Positions 37,001 through 48,100 of a stretch of 64,000 nucleotides of DNA are shown here, one piece after another; within the stretch, counting starts at the first letter, position 1, and every line of letters starts with the position of its first letter. Under the pieces are notes generated by a model that saw nothing but the letters and a program-made list of their open reading frames with translations, was not told the origin of the DNA and did no database searches. The position numbers and the translations under genes are program-made. Source of the stretch: Lepidurus packardi (taxonomy: Eukaryota > Arthropoda > Branchiopoda > Notostraca > Triopsidae); the NCBI GenBank assembly GCA_023053545.1, contig JAKZAN010000004.1, positions 9,858,001 through 9,922,000 on the forward strand, given 5' to 3'.

Positions 37001-40000
37001 ACAAGTCCTCAGACGGATAGTTTCCGCGCGGATTTGTTGCAAGAAAGCAATCTAATCGACTCTTGGTCCAATACTCAAATCTACGTTTTCCTCATTCAGG
37101 TGTTTTCCACCTGGTTTTGCTACATTTTCGGTAACTTATCCTAATTATTGCTTTTGTTGCTGATTCTTACTTCGTACTCAACTTTTTACCCATTTCAGGA
37201 AAGTTTTCTTGCAAGATTTGCATCCAAGGTTTCAGCTTCGCTTTTCCTGTGAATTTGACCATTCCCGTCACTATTTCGTTGCTAATTGCAGCCTGTGGTA
37301 TTCGTATCGGAAACACTTGCGCTTTCGACGGGGTAATTCCCTTCTATCTGTACTGGGAATGTCCCAGTGGCGATTTCTTGACAGATATTATTCTCCATCA
37401 AGTAAAGAGCGAGAAAAGAAAAATTTCGAAAGCGATTCTAACTTTTACTAATTTAGCATGCTTGGGTTTGGCTTCTATGGCTACTGTCGCAAACTTGGAT
37501 TACCTTGCACATTTGGACGCCCAAATGCGAGCGTTTAGCCAGCACCGAAAAACTTTTTGTCAACCCTTTTTATTCCTCCCTTTTAATCGATCAATCCATG
37601 GGCCTCAACCGTCGCAGAGATGACGAAAGGGACGTCAAAACCGAGGTAATATTACTATTAAATAGTAATAATAAATACAATAAAATAAACAAAAAAATAG
37701 TATCGATTATTGTTACTAAAATAATGATGAAAATTGTACAAAGAACCTACTAAGTTTATAAAACGCGAATCTTAGGAACTGGAACATTTGCCGGACAAAG
37801 AGGGCGGCGTGATGGATGCAGATATGACAGAACACTTCGAAACTATTTCGGACCACACAGAATCTTCTTCAACCTCACCTAAAGCGATCAAAGCGTCCGA
37901 TTCCATCACTCGTATTTACACCTGCGCTACCTTGTGGCACGAAACGACCGACGAAATGATAGAAATGTTAAAGTCTATTTTCCGTATGGACGAAGATCAG
38001 TCGGCTCGTCGGGTGGCGCAAAAGTACCTCAAAATTGTGGACCCTGACTACTACGAGTTCGAAAGTAACTCGTCCTTATTCATTCCTGTAGTTTATCTTT
38101 GTAAAAGTTCTGAAAAATACGTTGTATCTCTAGCTCACATCTTCTTTGACGACGCCTTTGAAATTTCGGACGACAACGAGGACGAAAACCAGGTGAACCG
38201 GTTCGTGAAATTGCTCGTCAACTTAATGGACGAAGCTGCTTCTCATGTACATCAAACTAACATCCGCATTCGACCGCCGAAGAAATACCCCACCCCTTAC
38301 GGAGGACGTCTAGTATGGACCCTTCCCGGCAAAACCAAGATGATTGCTCATCTCAAGGACAAGGACAGGATTCGGCATCGTAAACGCTGGAGCCAGGTCA
38401 TGTACATGTACTATTTACTCGGCAACAAGCTCATGGACCTGCCAATCTCCGTGGACCGGAAGGAAGTCATTGCTGAAAACACGTTCTTGCTCACCCTGGA
38501 TGGAGACATTGACTTCCAACCCAACGCTGTACAACTGCTGGTTGACTTAATGAAAAAGAACCGCAATCTGGGCGCTGCTTGTGGCCGTATTCATCCCGTG
38601 GGATCAGGACCCATGGTGTGGTACCAGATGTTCGAATACGCTATCGGCCATTGGCTCCAAAAGGCCACGGAACACATGATTGGCTGCGTACTTTGTAGTC
38701 CCGGCTGCTTCTCACTCTTCAGAGGCAAAGCTCTTATGGATGATAACGTTATGCGCAAGTATACCACCAAATCCGAGGAAGCGCGGCATTACGTCCAGTA
38801 CGATCAGGGCGAGGATCGTTGGCTCTGCACGCTTTTACTGCAAAGAGGATACCGAGTCGAGTACTCGGCTGCTTCCGACGCTTACACGCATTGTCCAGAA
38901 GGCTTTGGAGAGTTTTACAACCAGCGGCGACGGTGGGTACCCTCCACTATGGCTAACATCATGGATTTGCTTATGGACTACAAGCGGACCATCAAGATCA
39001 ACGACAACATCTCCCTGCTTTACATTTCCTACCAGGTAACATTTAACAATAGTAACAACAATACTAATAAATATATTACTACCCCTAATACAAATACTAC
39101 AGCTAATACTAATTATATACTAACAATAATACAACTACTATTAATAATAAACTCATATTATTGCGGCTTATGCTGTGCGCCATACAGCGGTTCCGACTAA
39201 GCGTTACCCGCATAGTCGGAACCGCCTCGTGTGGTCCAATTGGCGTTAGGCTGAGCTCTCGGTTGCTAAGCTGGACCGAAATTTGCCCGAAGACTCTCAG
39301 GCGCCCTTGCAGGTTTCGTCTCGAGAGTCTCGGCTCAGCATGACATATCTGCGAAGAAAAAGTCACTGTTTTATGATTGATTTGTATAAATTTAACCAAA
39401 GCATCTAATATTAAGATAGGAAAATTAGAAATTTGTCGGAGAACGGCGGAGCTTATTCCGTTAAGTAGTTAATTACTCTGTTACTATACATCATTGACAT
39501 AGGTGTTCGTCGCCCGAACACTTCATTTAATCTGTTATATAACACATTTTAACCTTAGTCACTCTTAATGAAAACGATAGTAATAATAATCATAATAATA
39601 GAAAGACCACAGTAGATGGTAAAACATCCATTACAGATGTATTTGGTATAAAAAATCGACTAAATTAATTATAATAATAAAATCGTGTTCCGGATTCGAA
39701 CTATGGTATTGACGGTAGATGTATTGCCGTTTTCATCCACAGACTATGTTGATGGGTGGTACTATCCTGGGTCCCGGAACCATTTTCCTTATGTTGGTAG
39801 GTGCCTTCGTGGCTGCTTTCCGTATCGACAATTGGACTTCCTTTTACTACAACGTTATCCCCATTTTCGCGTTCATGTTTATCTGCTTCGTCGCCAACTC
39901 CAAAATACAGGTAAGTGGAAACTGTTTCCTTCCCTTTTCTTGTTCTTTTCAACCTTTTGTGTTTATGTTATTGTTTTGGGGGGTTTTTCTCCCGTGTTTG

Positions 40001-43000
40001 TAATCGTGATTTCCTTTCCTTACCCCCAAAAAAGCTGTTCGTGACACACATTCTCAGCCGTGTACGCCATGGTGATGATGACTGTGATCGTGGGTACGAC
40101 CCTGCAGTTAGGCGAGGACGGAATCGGATCGCCATCTGCCATTTTCTTGATAGATTTATCTGGTTCGTTTTTAATAGCTGCGCGTTTACATCCACAAGAG
40201 TTTTGGTGTGTTGTCCCTGAAATGCTGTACTTGCTTATGATTCCTTCTATGTACCTCCTGCTTATCCTGTACTCGCTCATCAACCTGAACGTAGTCTCTT
40301 GGGGTACGAGTGAAGTACAAACCAAGAAGAGTAAAAAGGTAAAAATACTAATTTAAATCCTCTTTTTTGGGGATTCTTTCTTTCTTTTCTCTTTCTGGAC
40401 TGTGATTTTATTGCACGCGGATTAGATTTTCGTCGCACAGATCCTTAGTGCGGTCTATGCCATGGTGATGATGGCGGTGTTGGTGGGAATTATCTTGGAA
40501 ATTCAGGAAGACGGACTTTTGGCTCCTTCGGCACTCTTTTTCTTCGCTACGGCGGGCTCCTTCATACTAACCACTTTGCTACATCCGAAAGAACTTTATT
40601 GCCTGCCATGCGGACTCATCTACTACTTGTCTGTACCTTCCATGTACCTGCTCCTTATCATCTATTCTCTCTTTAACATGAACAACGTCACTTGGGGAAC
40701 TCGGGAATCAGCAATCAAAAAGACGGCAAAGGTTCTTTTTTCATTTTTAGCAACCATTACTAACCTTACATTCTTGACGAGAGCTAATTTAACTCGAGTG
40801 TGTGTTTTGGGTGCTTAGGAAATGGAAGCAGAGAAGAAAGAAGCAGAAGAGGCTCAGAAAAAAGCGAAATCCTCTTCATTTCTGGGAATTCTCCAACGAA
40901 CTGGTAACAAACCCGAAGAAGAGGGTTCTGTCGAATTCTCGTTGGCCAATCTCTTCAAGTGCATGTTGTGCACGTACCCCAAGTCTAACGACGAGAAACA
41001 ACAGCTGCTTCGAATCGCAGAATCTTTGGAGACCTTGGGAAAGCGTTTGGACTCTATTGAAAGGTAAGTTGTGCCTCAAAAAATGACGAAAGATAAGCTG
41101 ATTCTGGGTGTCGTTTTGCAGATGCGTGGATCCTCATGGTGTTTTGACTGGAAGAAGACGGTCTGTCTCTCGTGCTTCCGTGAAGGGCATCAGTGAAGCA
41201 GCTGTGTTAGCTTCTGTACATGAAGATGCCGAGGAAGAATTTCCCGAAGACGAAGAAAGCGTCGAAGAATCCTTGGGTGAGTTGAAGCTCCTTTTCCTCG
41301 AATAGAACGAAAGCAGACACCAGAAAGAGGTTTCATAACACGACTTTTCCAATGACAGAACCTAAACAAGAGCGCGACAACTTGATTAACCCGTACTGGA
41401 TCGAAGATACAGACCTCAAACGTGGAGAAGTGGATTACTTGGAAGGACCTGAAATTCAATTCTGGAAAGATTTGCTGGAAAAATATCTTTACCCCATTGA
41501 CGAAGATCCAGATTCGCAGGTAAAAGGGGAACCTGTTTTCCACCCAAGTTTTATTTTCTATTTGCATTTATTTTGTTTAAATGTTTACTGACACTTCGGA
41601 GCCAACAAAATTGTATATTTTAGAAACGCATCGCTAAGGAACTGAAGGAATTACGCGACAAGTTCGTGTTTTTCTTCTTCATGATTAACGCCTTGTTTGT
41701 CTTAATTGTTTTCCTGTTGCAACTTCACCAAGATACCATCAACATCCAGTGGCCTCTGGGTGTGAAAACTAACATTACATACAACGAAGCCAATTCCGAG
41801 GTAGATATATCTGCTTTTTTGTTTCTCCCTTTTTCGGTTCCCCTATAGAGACGGATCGCCACTGAGTTAATCGAACTACAAAAGAAGTCTGTGTTCTTCT
41901 TCTTCATGTTCAACGCTGTTTGTTCTCATCGTGTTTCTTTTACAACTCAGCAAGGACAATTTACACATTGACTGGCCTCTGGGCATCAGAACAAACATAA
42001 CTTACGTGGAGGAAACTTCAGAAATAGTAAAACTTTTGGAAACCCTCGTGACTGTCCGTTTCTTCGCAGTTGACAGCGTGGATAATCCTTACACACATAT
42101 TTTGCATGATCATTTTGTAAATCTTTTTGCATCTCGGGCGTTTTTTGACTCCAGAATGTCAGCTCTGTATGCTCCACCACAATTCACTTAATATTCGTTC
42201 GCCAAATTTGAAAATTTTTCTTACACAAATTTAAGCCTCAAACGTTTCTGCATGATCATCGCTCCAGAAACTTGAGCCTTTTCAGGTATTTTTTGTTTTC
42301 TACAAAGGAAAAAGCACGCGACCTAGAAATTGACCTTTAGATTATCGTTCTAAATTCTTTTGTTTGTCCTCGTTAGTTTTCTATGCACCGACTTAGCCTA
42401 GATCCTTTAGTCCCGGTGATATGTAGATAGCTGAAGAGCATACTATTGAAAGCTTTTTGGATGTAACTAATATTGATTTTATTTTAAATCTAGGTGCTTA
42501 TCAGCAAAGAACATCTACAACTTGAACCCATCGGTCTGGTTTTCGTGTTCTTTTTCGCTATTATTCTAATCATCCAGTTCGTCGCTATGCTCTTCCATCG
42601 ATTTGCCACCATGTCGCACATTCTTTCATCGACTGAGCTCACTTGCTGCAGTAAAAAAGTAGGATCATCTCAAAAGAAGAAGCTTTAAAAGGAATAAGCT
42701 TCAAAGCGAGGAAAAAGATATGACTTTTCATGAAAAATTTTCTAAAAGGTGGATGACATCTCCGAGGACGCGTTTATCGACAAGAACGCCGTGGAGATTG
42801 TGCGTAATATGCAGAAACTCCGGGGCCTTGATGAAGGCGAGTACGACAGCGAAAATGGATCTGGACAAGATCGACTGGCTCGACGTCGCACGATCCACAA
42901 TCTGGAGAAACAGAAACAGCGAAAACGAGCTATTGGTACTCTGGATGTGGCCTTCAAGAAACGGTTTTTCTCCATGTCGGCTGAAACAGGCGGCGAAGGT

Positions 43001-43705
43001 AAATAGGCGTCTCAATTGAAAGCCCAACTCGAGAATTTGACTGTTTTATGGAGATTCGACGCCCAAAATTGACCCTTTCCTTGACCCCTTTCTCAGGAAC
43101 TCCCGTCATGAATCATATGAGGAAGCTGTCCATGAGAAGAGAAACCATCAAGGCTCTGGAAGTGCGCCGTAACACCATCATTTTCGAGCGCAGGAAGTCG
43201 TCCATACAAACCCTGGGAGCTAACAACGAATTCAACCAGAACGGACAGAGCAGGCATCGCAATTCCACTCAAATTAGACAAAATGTCGAGAGGATATTTT
43301 CGCCCAACGGCAATCATAACGAGGTAACGTTTTACTCTTTCACATAGTCAGTCTTATTGATTTTTATTATATTTTTAATCATTAATTTCTATTGCTTAAT
43401 AGTTTTGCAGCACATTTCTTAAAAGTTATATGGTAGTAACAAAGTCATTTACTATCACGTTAGTATCATATTTGTATTGTTTAATATCTTATTTGCGATA
43501 TTATTTTCTTTTTTTTTACCTATTTCGATAATTCTTTGAAATGGGACTTTCGATAATAATACATTTAAATTTTTTTTATTGCCAAAAGGGGTACGAAGGG
43601 AGCAGCGATGACGACCAATCAGTGAAAATGCAACGCTTTCCGCCCATGAACGGCCGAGGTTCGGTTACTTGGAAAGACGGCGACCGCCGAAACAGCCAAA
43701 TGTAA
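34062..43705 (+). CDS. Chitin synthase (CHS1 type), tandem copy B
   Basis: Coding exons: 34062-34168 (exon starts 34018), 35497-35741, 35824-36117, 36433-36639, 36715-36914, 36989-37130, 37199-37401, 37457-37645, 37776-38064, 38134-39035, 39743-39910, 13b 40426-40731, 40819-41063, 41122-41276, 41359-41519, 17a 41624-41800, 42494-42658, 42749-42998, 43097-43323 and 43589-43705. All lengths equal those of copy A, giving 1582 residues. QRRRW, GEDRW and the other GT2 motifs are intact. In exon 11 I count only three amino-acid differences from copy A in 301. The C-terminal tail differs more (about ten of 76 in exon 20). It can use only 13b and only 17a, because 13a and 17b are broken. The predicted product is therefore a different TM-cluster isoform from that of copy A. 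Confidence 0.95.
39187..39225 (+). repeat. Conserved 13-bp intronic hairpin, copy B
   Basis: The same 13-bp perfect stem as in copy A, with a 13-nt loop of different sequence. It is followed at about 39290-39330 by a second inverted repeat (GACTCTC/GAGAGTC) that copy A lacks. Confidence 0.75.
40035..40338 (+). pseudogene. Copy B alternative exon 13a (frameshifted)
   Basis: 304 bp, against 306 in copy A. Two bases are missing near CACACATTCTCAGCCG, so after LFVTHILS the frame shifts out of the TM sequence. The remainder still aligns but carries seven amino-acid changes in 92 (including A to D and C to R inside helices), suggesting relaxed constraint. The splice sites appear intact. Confidence 0.92.
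40426..40731 (+). other. Copy B alternative exon 13b (functional)
   Basis: 306 bp, 102 codons, phase 0/0. It begins IFVAQILSAVYAMVMMAVLV and ends WGTRESAIKKTAK. Compared with 13a it shares the helix pattern but differs in the loops (EIQEDGLLAPS versus QLGEDGIGSPS). Acceptor GGATTAG and donor AAAG|GTTCTT. Confidence 0.92.
41624..41800 (+). other. Copy B alternative exon 17a (functional)
   Basis: 177 bp in frame. It differs from 17a of copy A at five residues (for example LHQDTINIQ versus LNKDNIHIQ). It is the only usable member of the 59-codon pair in this copy. Confidence 0.9.
41849..42023 (+). pseudogene. Copy B alternative exon 17b (dead)
   Basis: A 2-bp deletion (AACGCTCTGTTT in A, AACGCTGTTT in B) shifts the frame into a stop, and the donor TCAGAG|GTAGTA has become TCAGAAATAGTA. 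It therefore can neither be translated nor spliced normally. Confidence 0.93.
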
Positions 43706-43767
43706 GGAATGCTAACGTTTCCTTAGAAAGAATCCAAGAAAAGCTTGTGATCGCGTACGCTTATGAA

Positions 43768-43773
43768 AATAAA
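43768..43773 (+). terminator. Polyadenylation signal, chitin synthase copy B
   Basis: AATAAA, 63 bp after the stop codon, equivalent to the copy A signal. Confidence 0.6.
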
Positions 43774-43903
43774 ATAAAAATGCAATTCAAAGGCAAGACT
43801 AGAAGCTTTGTAAATTGACAAAAAGCTGTTGTAAATGCTTTCATGCGGTTACAAAATGAACGGATGTGGGAAAATTGACTTGTTTTTTAATACAGATCCA
43901 AAA

Positions 43904-45116
43904 ATATATGATCTTCTACAGTTTCTTGAAAAGTTTCTATTGCCTAATGTTTCCTATACCTTATAAGGGCCAGTCACTAAATAAGGGCCATAAAAGGTGA
44001 GTTCATGCGAAGAATGTTTTTTTTGTAGGCTCAGTTTCTAGAATTTTCACAATTCTCCCTTTTTAGTTAGCGTTCCCCCAGTCATCCTGGTGGTCTAGAG
44101 CTCCAAGGGAATAAAAAAACTACCTCGAAACTGCCCACTCGAGCCTTTTAAAAACAGGCCAGAGCAATCTTCAGGTCCTTTTCCCCAGCAAACAACCAGT
44201 TTTGCCTGCTTGAAAGAAAGCAAAATCAGTCACTCGGATCGTCCTTGACAGCGAAAAGCGGCGAGATACCGAGACGCAGTGTACAAACATATGCCTGAGG
44301 TACAAAAAGAACATGTCTGCGCATCTCCGACTTGCCAAAACACTCGGCTTGAAAGTAGGGTTCAAGTATTCGCCAAACGTCGATCGAAAACGCGTTGGCC
44401 AAGGCCCAAAATTCGAACAGCATCTCATTACACTACGCGTGCGATATTTGCCCTATTTTACAAGACCCGTAAACGCTGAAACAATGACAAAGTGTTTTTA
44501 AAGAAAGATAATAATAATAATAGTACAAAAATAAAATGTATAATTTAGAGAAAGAATGAAATGATCATTTGTCAATGAGGATTCTCACCTCATCCTCCTC
44601 GCTAAATAGTTTATAGTGAGCGTTTTCCCAGGGATGCTGATCGGAATCCCACTTTTGTCTCGCACGTTGCCTGGTAACAAGTATTTAGGCCAAGATTCAC
44701 GCTGACCGGTGGGCCGTGGGCGGTTACGCACTCCTTATGCATCGCTCTCTTCAGTTTTCAGTCGCCAAGATATTCCCTGGCTGTCTCGGTTCAAGTTCAG
44801 GCTTATCGTATAGGGCGTTAGCGAAGCCGTGCTAATCGTCAGACGTGAATCGTCGGGGACTATAATCACACAACCGTACAGCGCTTGATTACAATTGATC
44901 CAAACGGATTTACCTAATTGTATTCTTAGTGGAAAGAGAAAGTCTTGTCTTCTTAAGTGGATTGTTGGTGGGGAAAAAAAGCTTTTTCCATCGCTCTTAC
45001 ACAAATGTCTGGACGTCAAGTTTGAAAACCCTTATGTGAAATTCGAGGAATTTGACGTGACACTTGACCTATTGTGTGCGTGTGCGTTGTGTGTGCGTAG
45101 CAAGTTACCGTGGGAG
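43904..45116. other. Spacer between chitin synthase B and peroxidasin
   Basis: About 1.2 kb. Short frames on both strands (44170-44500) show no family signal. The peroxidasin promoter and 5'UTR should lie at the right end. Nothing else was recognised. Confidence 0.5.
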
Positions 45117-48100
45117 ATGAACCGCAGCTGCCTGCGCCACCTTCTCATCTTCCTGGGGCTCGTCTTGGCGATTTCATGTCAAGATGAAGTCGAGTTGCCA
45201 GCCAATTCGACAGCCGAACAGGGACGGTGCCCTGCACGTTGCCTGTGCTTCAGGACCACCGTCAGGTGTATGTTTCTCCAATTGGACCGGATTCCTCCCA
45301 TTCCACCCGAGACCACAATCTTGTAAGTACAGTATTTTCCGGGTTTTATGGTCCAAATTCCTTTTCCCTTTCCGGAGTTTTTGTAGAGTTTTTCCTTCCT
45401 TTTTGGAGATATTTCGATTAAAGTGTGGGCCGTCAGAAACTACAATAGTATATTCCTCAATGCTATCTTGTAATCGCAAGATAGGGGCAAAGGTAGGCGT
45501 TTGTTAGTCGAAAAAAACCAAGTTCGTTGATTGCTCAACAGCGAGATTAAAAACTCGGTAGTGTAACTAGAAAAGAAAAGGCAGAGTGTTTAATAGATCG
45601 TTGTGTAGGCTATATGTCACACATATCCGGTTGATCTCATCGGTTTTTCGCCTAATTCTCTTTCCAGGGATCTTCGGTTCAACCGCATCGTGAACATCCC
45701 GCCCCATACGTTTCAGGCACTGTCCAACCTGAATACACTGTAAGACATTTTGGGTCGTTTTCTGTTTGTCTGTTTGTTTCGCGTTTCAAGAGCGGGATTT
45801 TCAAACCAAGCGTTTTTACCTCTACAGGTTGCTCAATAACAACCAAATTACCAAACTGCAAAATGGCGTATTCTCGGGCCTGCGTGAGCTCCGCTACCTG
45901 TAAGTAGAGAATCTTCTTTTTAAATTTGCTAAAAAAGAAACATTTGCCACTAATTTTGATTTAATTTGGAACTGAAATAAACTGAATTCTAGATACTTGT
46001 ACAAAAACCGAATCGGTGAAATCGAGAACAAAGTGTTCCAAGACGTGCCCCGTTTGGAGCAGCTGTCAGTATTCTAATTGATATCTTAATCCTTGTTGAA
46101 CGTATTGCTTTTTACCTTGTATGTTTAGATATCTTCATTTCAACAATCTCGAGACGTTTCACGAAGAAGTATTCTCTGCCTTATCGGGTCTGGAACGTCT
46201 GTAAGTTTTGCTTAGTGAAGAGCCGAGCGAATGAAAATGAATTGTCCTTTCATTTTCAACGCGTTTCATTTTCGTTCTAGTTTCCTCCAAAATAATAAGC
46301 TGACGCGCATTCCCAAAGAAACATTCAAGAACCTCGACAACTTGAAAAGATTGTAAGTGCTTACTCAGAATGTCTCGCTTAATCACCCCTTAATAAATTT
46401 CTCGGGTTCTTAACAGGCGTCTCGACAGCAACGCCCTGGTATGCGATTGCCAAATGCTGTGGCTCGCTCGTATGCTCAATGAGAAGTATGGCACTCAAGC
46501 TGCAGCCACTTGTAAATACCCCGACACAGTGCACGGCAAATCTCTCATGACGTTAGAAGATAACGAGTTCAATTGCAGTATGTTTTCTTTTACGAGATTA
46601 GCTCTAATTAGGGCCAGTTTTTCCTTACCATAGAGAAGCCTTCGCTGACGCAGGAACCGACAGACGTCGAAGTTACCTTCGGAGGAACTGTGTATTTTAG
46701 CTGCAAAGCCGAAGGAGATCCCGAGCCCAACATAGTCTGGCTCAAAAACAGGTATTAAAACTTAACCAGCCACGTGATCTTAGAAGCTAATTATATCAAT
46801 TTGGTAAGTAATGAAATCTCGACCACGGATGACCCTCGGTACCAGCTGCTAGGCGATGGTACTCTTATGATCGAGAACCCATCTGACCTGGATATGGGTT
46901 CCAACTACGAATGTGTGGCCAAAAACGCAGCTGGAGAAGTCAAGTCTCGACAGGTCAAAGTGAAGAGCCCTTCTAGTGCCAAAAGCAAGTAGCGCTTTTT
47001 CCTTCGGGTTAATTTATACTCAATTTTTACCGTAATTCTTTTAAATATGTATCCTCAATCCTTGGCAATCCTTTCATAGTTAGCTTAAATATCCTTATAT
47101 AATTCATGTATTTATCTATTATTTAAAAATTGACGTAGTGACTATGTACATTATATGATATCTATATTATAATTAAATTCTATTTATATTATATTTATAT
47201 TACAATTACATGATATTAATTACTTAATATAGTATTAGTATTATTAGTATTATTATATTATTATTATTATATATAATATAGTATTATTATTATTAATATT
47301 TTTTTTTAAATTTTAGCTGGCGTAGGCTCTCGCCTGTTGCCGCAACTGTATTGTCAATTCCGGTTATATTATTAATATTATAATTATTATTATAGTATTA
47401 GTATTATTATTTAATTTAAATAATATATTATTTTATATTTTAATTATTTAAATTACATGTATATTACTATAACTGAACTTAATGTAGATTTTACTTACAC
47501 TAATGCAATTATTTTCATACTTATTTATGCATTTGTTATTATTAAAATGTATACTTACTTTACATCTATTATTAAAAATTACAGATTTATGTTTTGTTTT
47601 AATTTATTCAGTTGTGACTTTAATTAAAGCCACTAAATAAGTTTTAAATTCATTGGTAGGTAAACCTAGGTTTATTGAAACGCCTAGCGATGTAGACGCT
47701 GTCATTGGGGGCATGGCCCAGTTCGTCTGCAATGTGACCGGAAACCCGCGACCTGAGGTGACTTGGAGCTTCAACGAAGCGCCGCTCACTTCCACTGAAG
47801 ACCGCACAGAAGTAGTATTTCCTGGGAAGGCATACTCAGTCCTACATTTCATGCTTCCAGATAGCTGACGATGGAACGCTCATCCTAAAAGTACTTGAAA
47901 GGGGGGACGCTGGCTCCTACCGATGCAAAGCTTCCAATAACTTGGGTCGGATTAGTGCAGCCGCCCAACTCCGTGTATTAGGTTAGTATTGGCGTAGCAA
48001 AAAACGTACGAGTCGAAGCAACTAACATTTGATCGAGATTATTAGCTGCTCCTTTAATCAATGAAAAACTACAAGACCACCAAATCTTTGAGCACGAGCC

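Larger units (their letters stand above)
32175..43903 (+). repeat. Segmental tandem duplication, unit B (about 11.7 kb)
   Basis: Same orientation as unit A and separated from it by only about 40 bp. It starts AAATTACGGTGTGCAAGGAA and ends at TTTTTTAATACAGATCC. Unit B carries about 450 bp extra in its second intron (about 34480-34925) and a shorter intron 9 (130 bp against 234 bp). Independent indels in both units argue that they have evolved separately for some time. Confidence 0.95.

Noticed and set aside
37788..39200. A 470-codon open frame in copy B suggesting that exons 10 and 11 are fused
   Set aside because: The frame runs through a 69-bp intron that has normal splice sites, is the same size in copy A (where it contains a stop), and is absent from the conserved CHS protein. 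It also runs past the donor at 39036 into intron.
40035..40338. Rescue of copy B exon 13a by an alternative acceptor
   Set aside because: The only other nearby AG (CTCAG before CCGTGTACGCC) would leave eight bases before the conserved GCC codon and does not restore phase 0.
19921..43903. The possibility that the duplication is a false tandem join of two haplotypes
   Set aside because: Not excluded, but judged less likely: complementary exon lesions, different large indels and two full promoter-to-polyA units fit real paralogues. Read depth and spanning long reads would decide.
44171..44501. Overlapping short frames on both strands after chitin synthase B
   Set aside because: They overlap each other on opposite strands, lack domains and show no splice continuity. 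Treated as chance frames.
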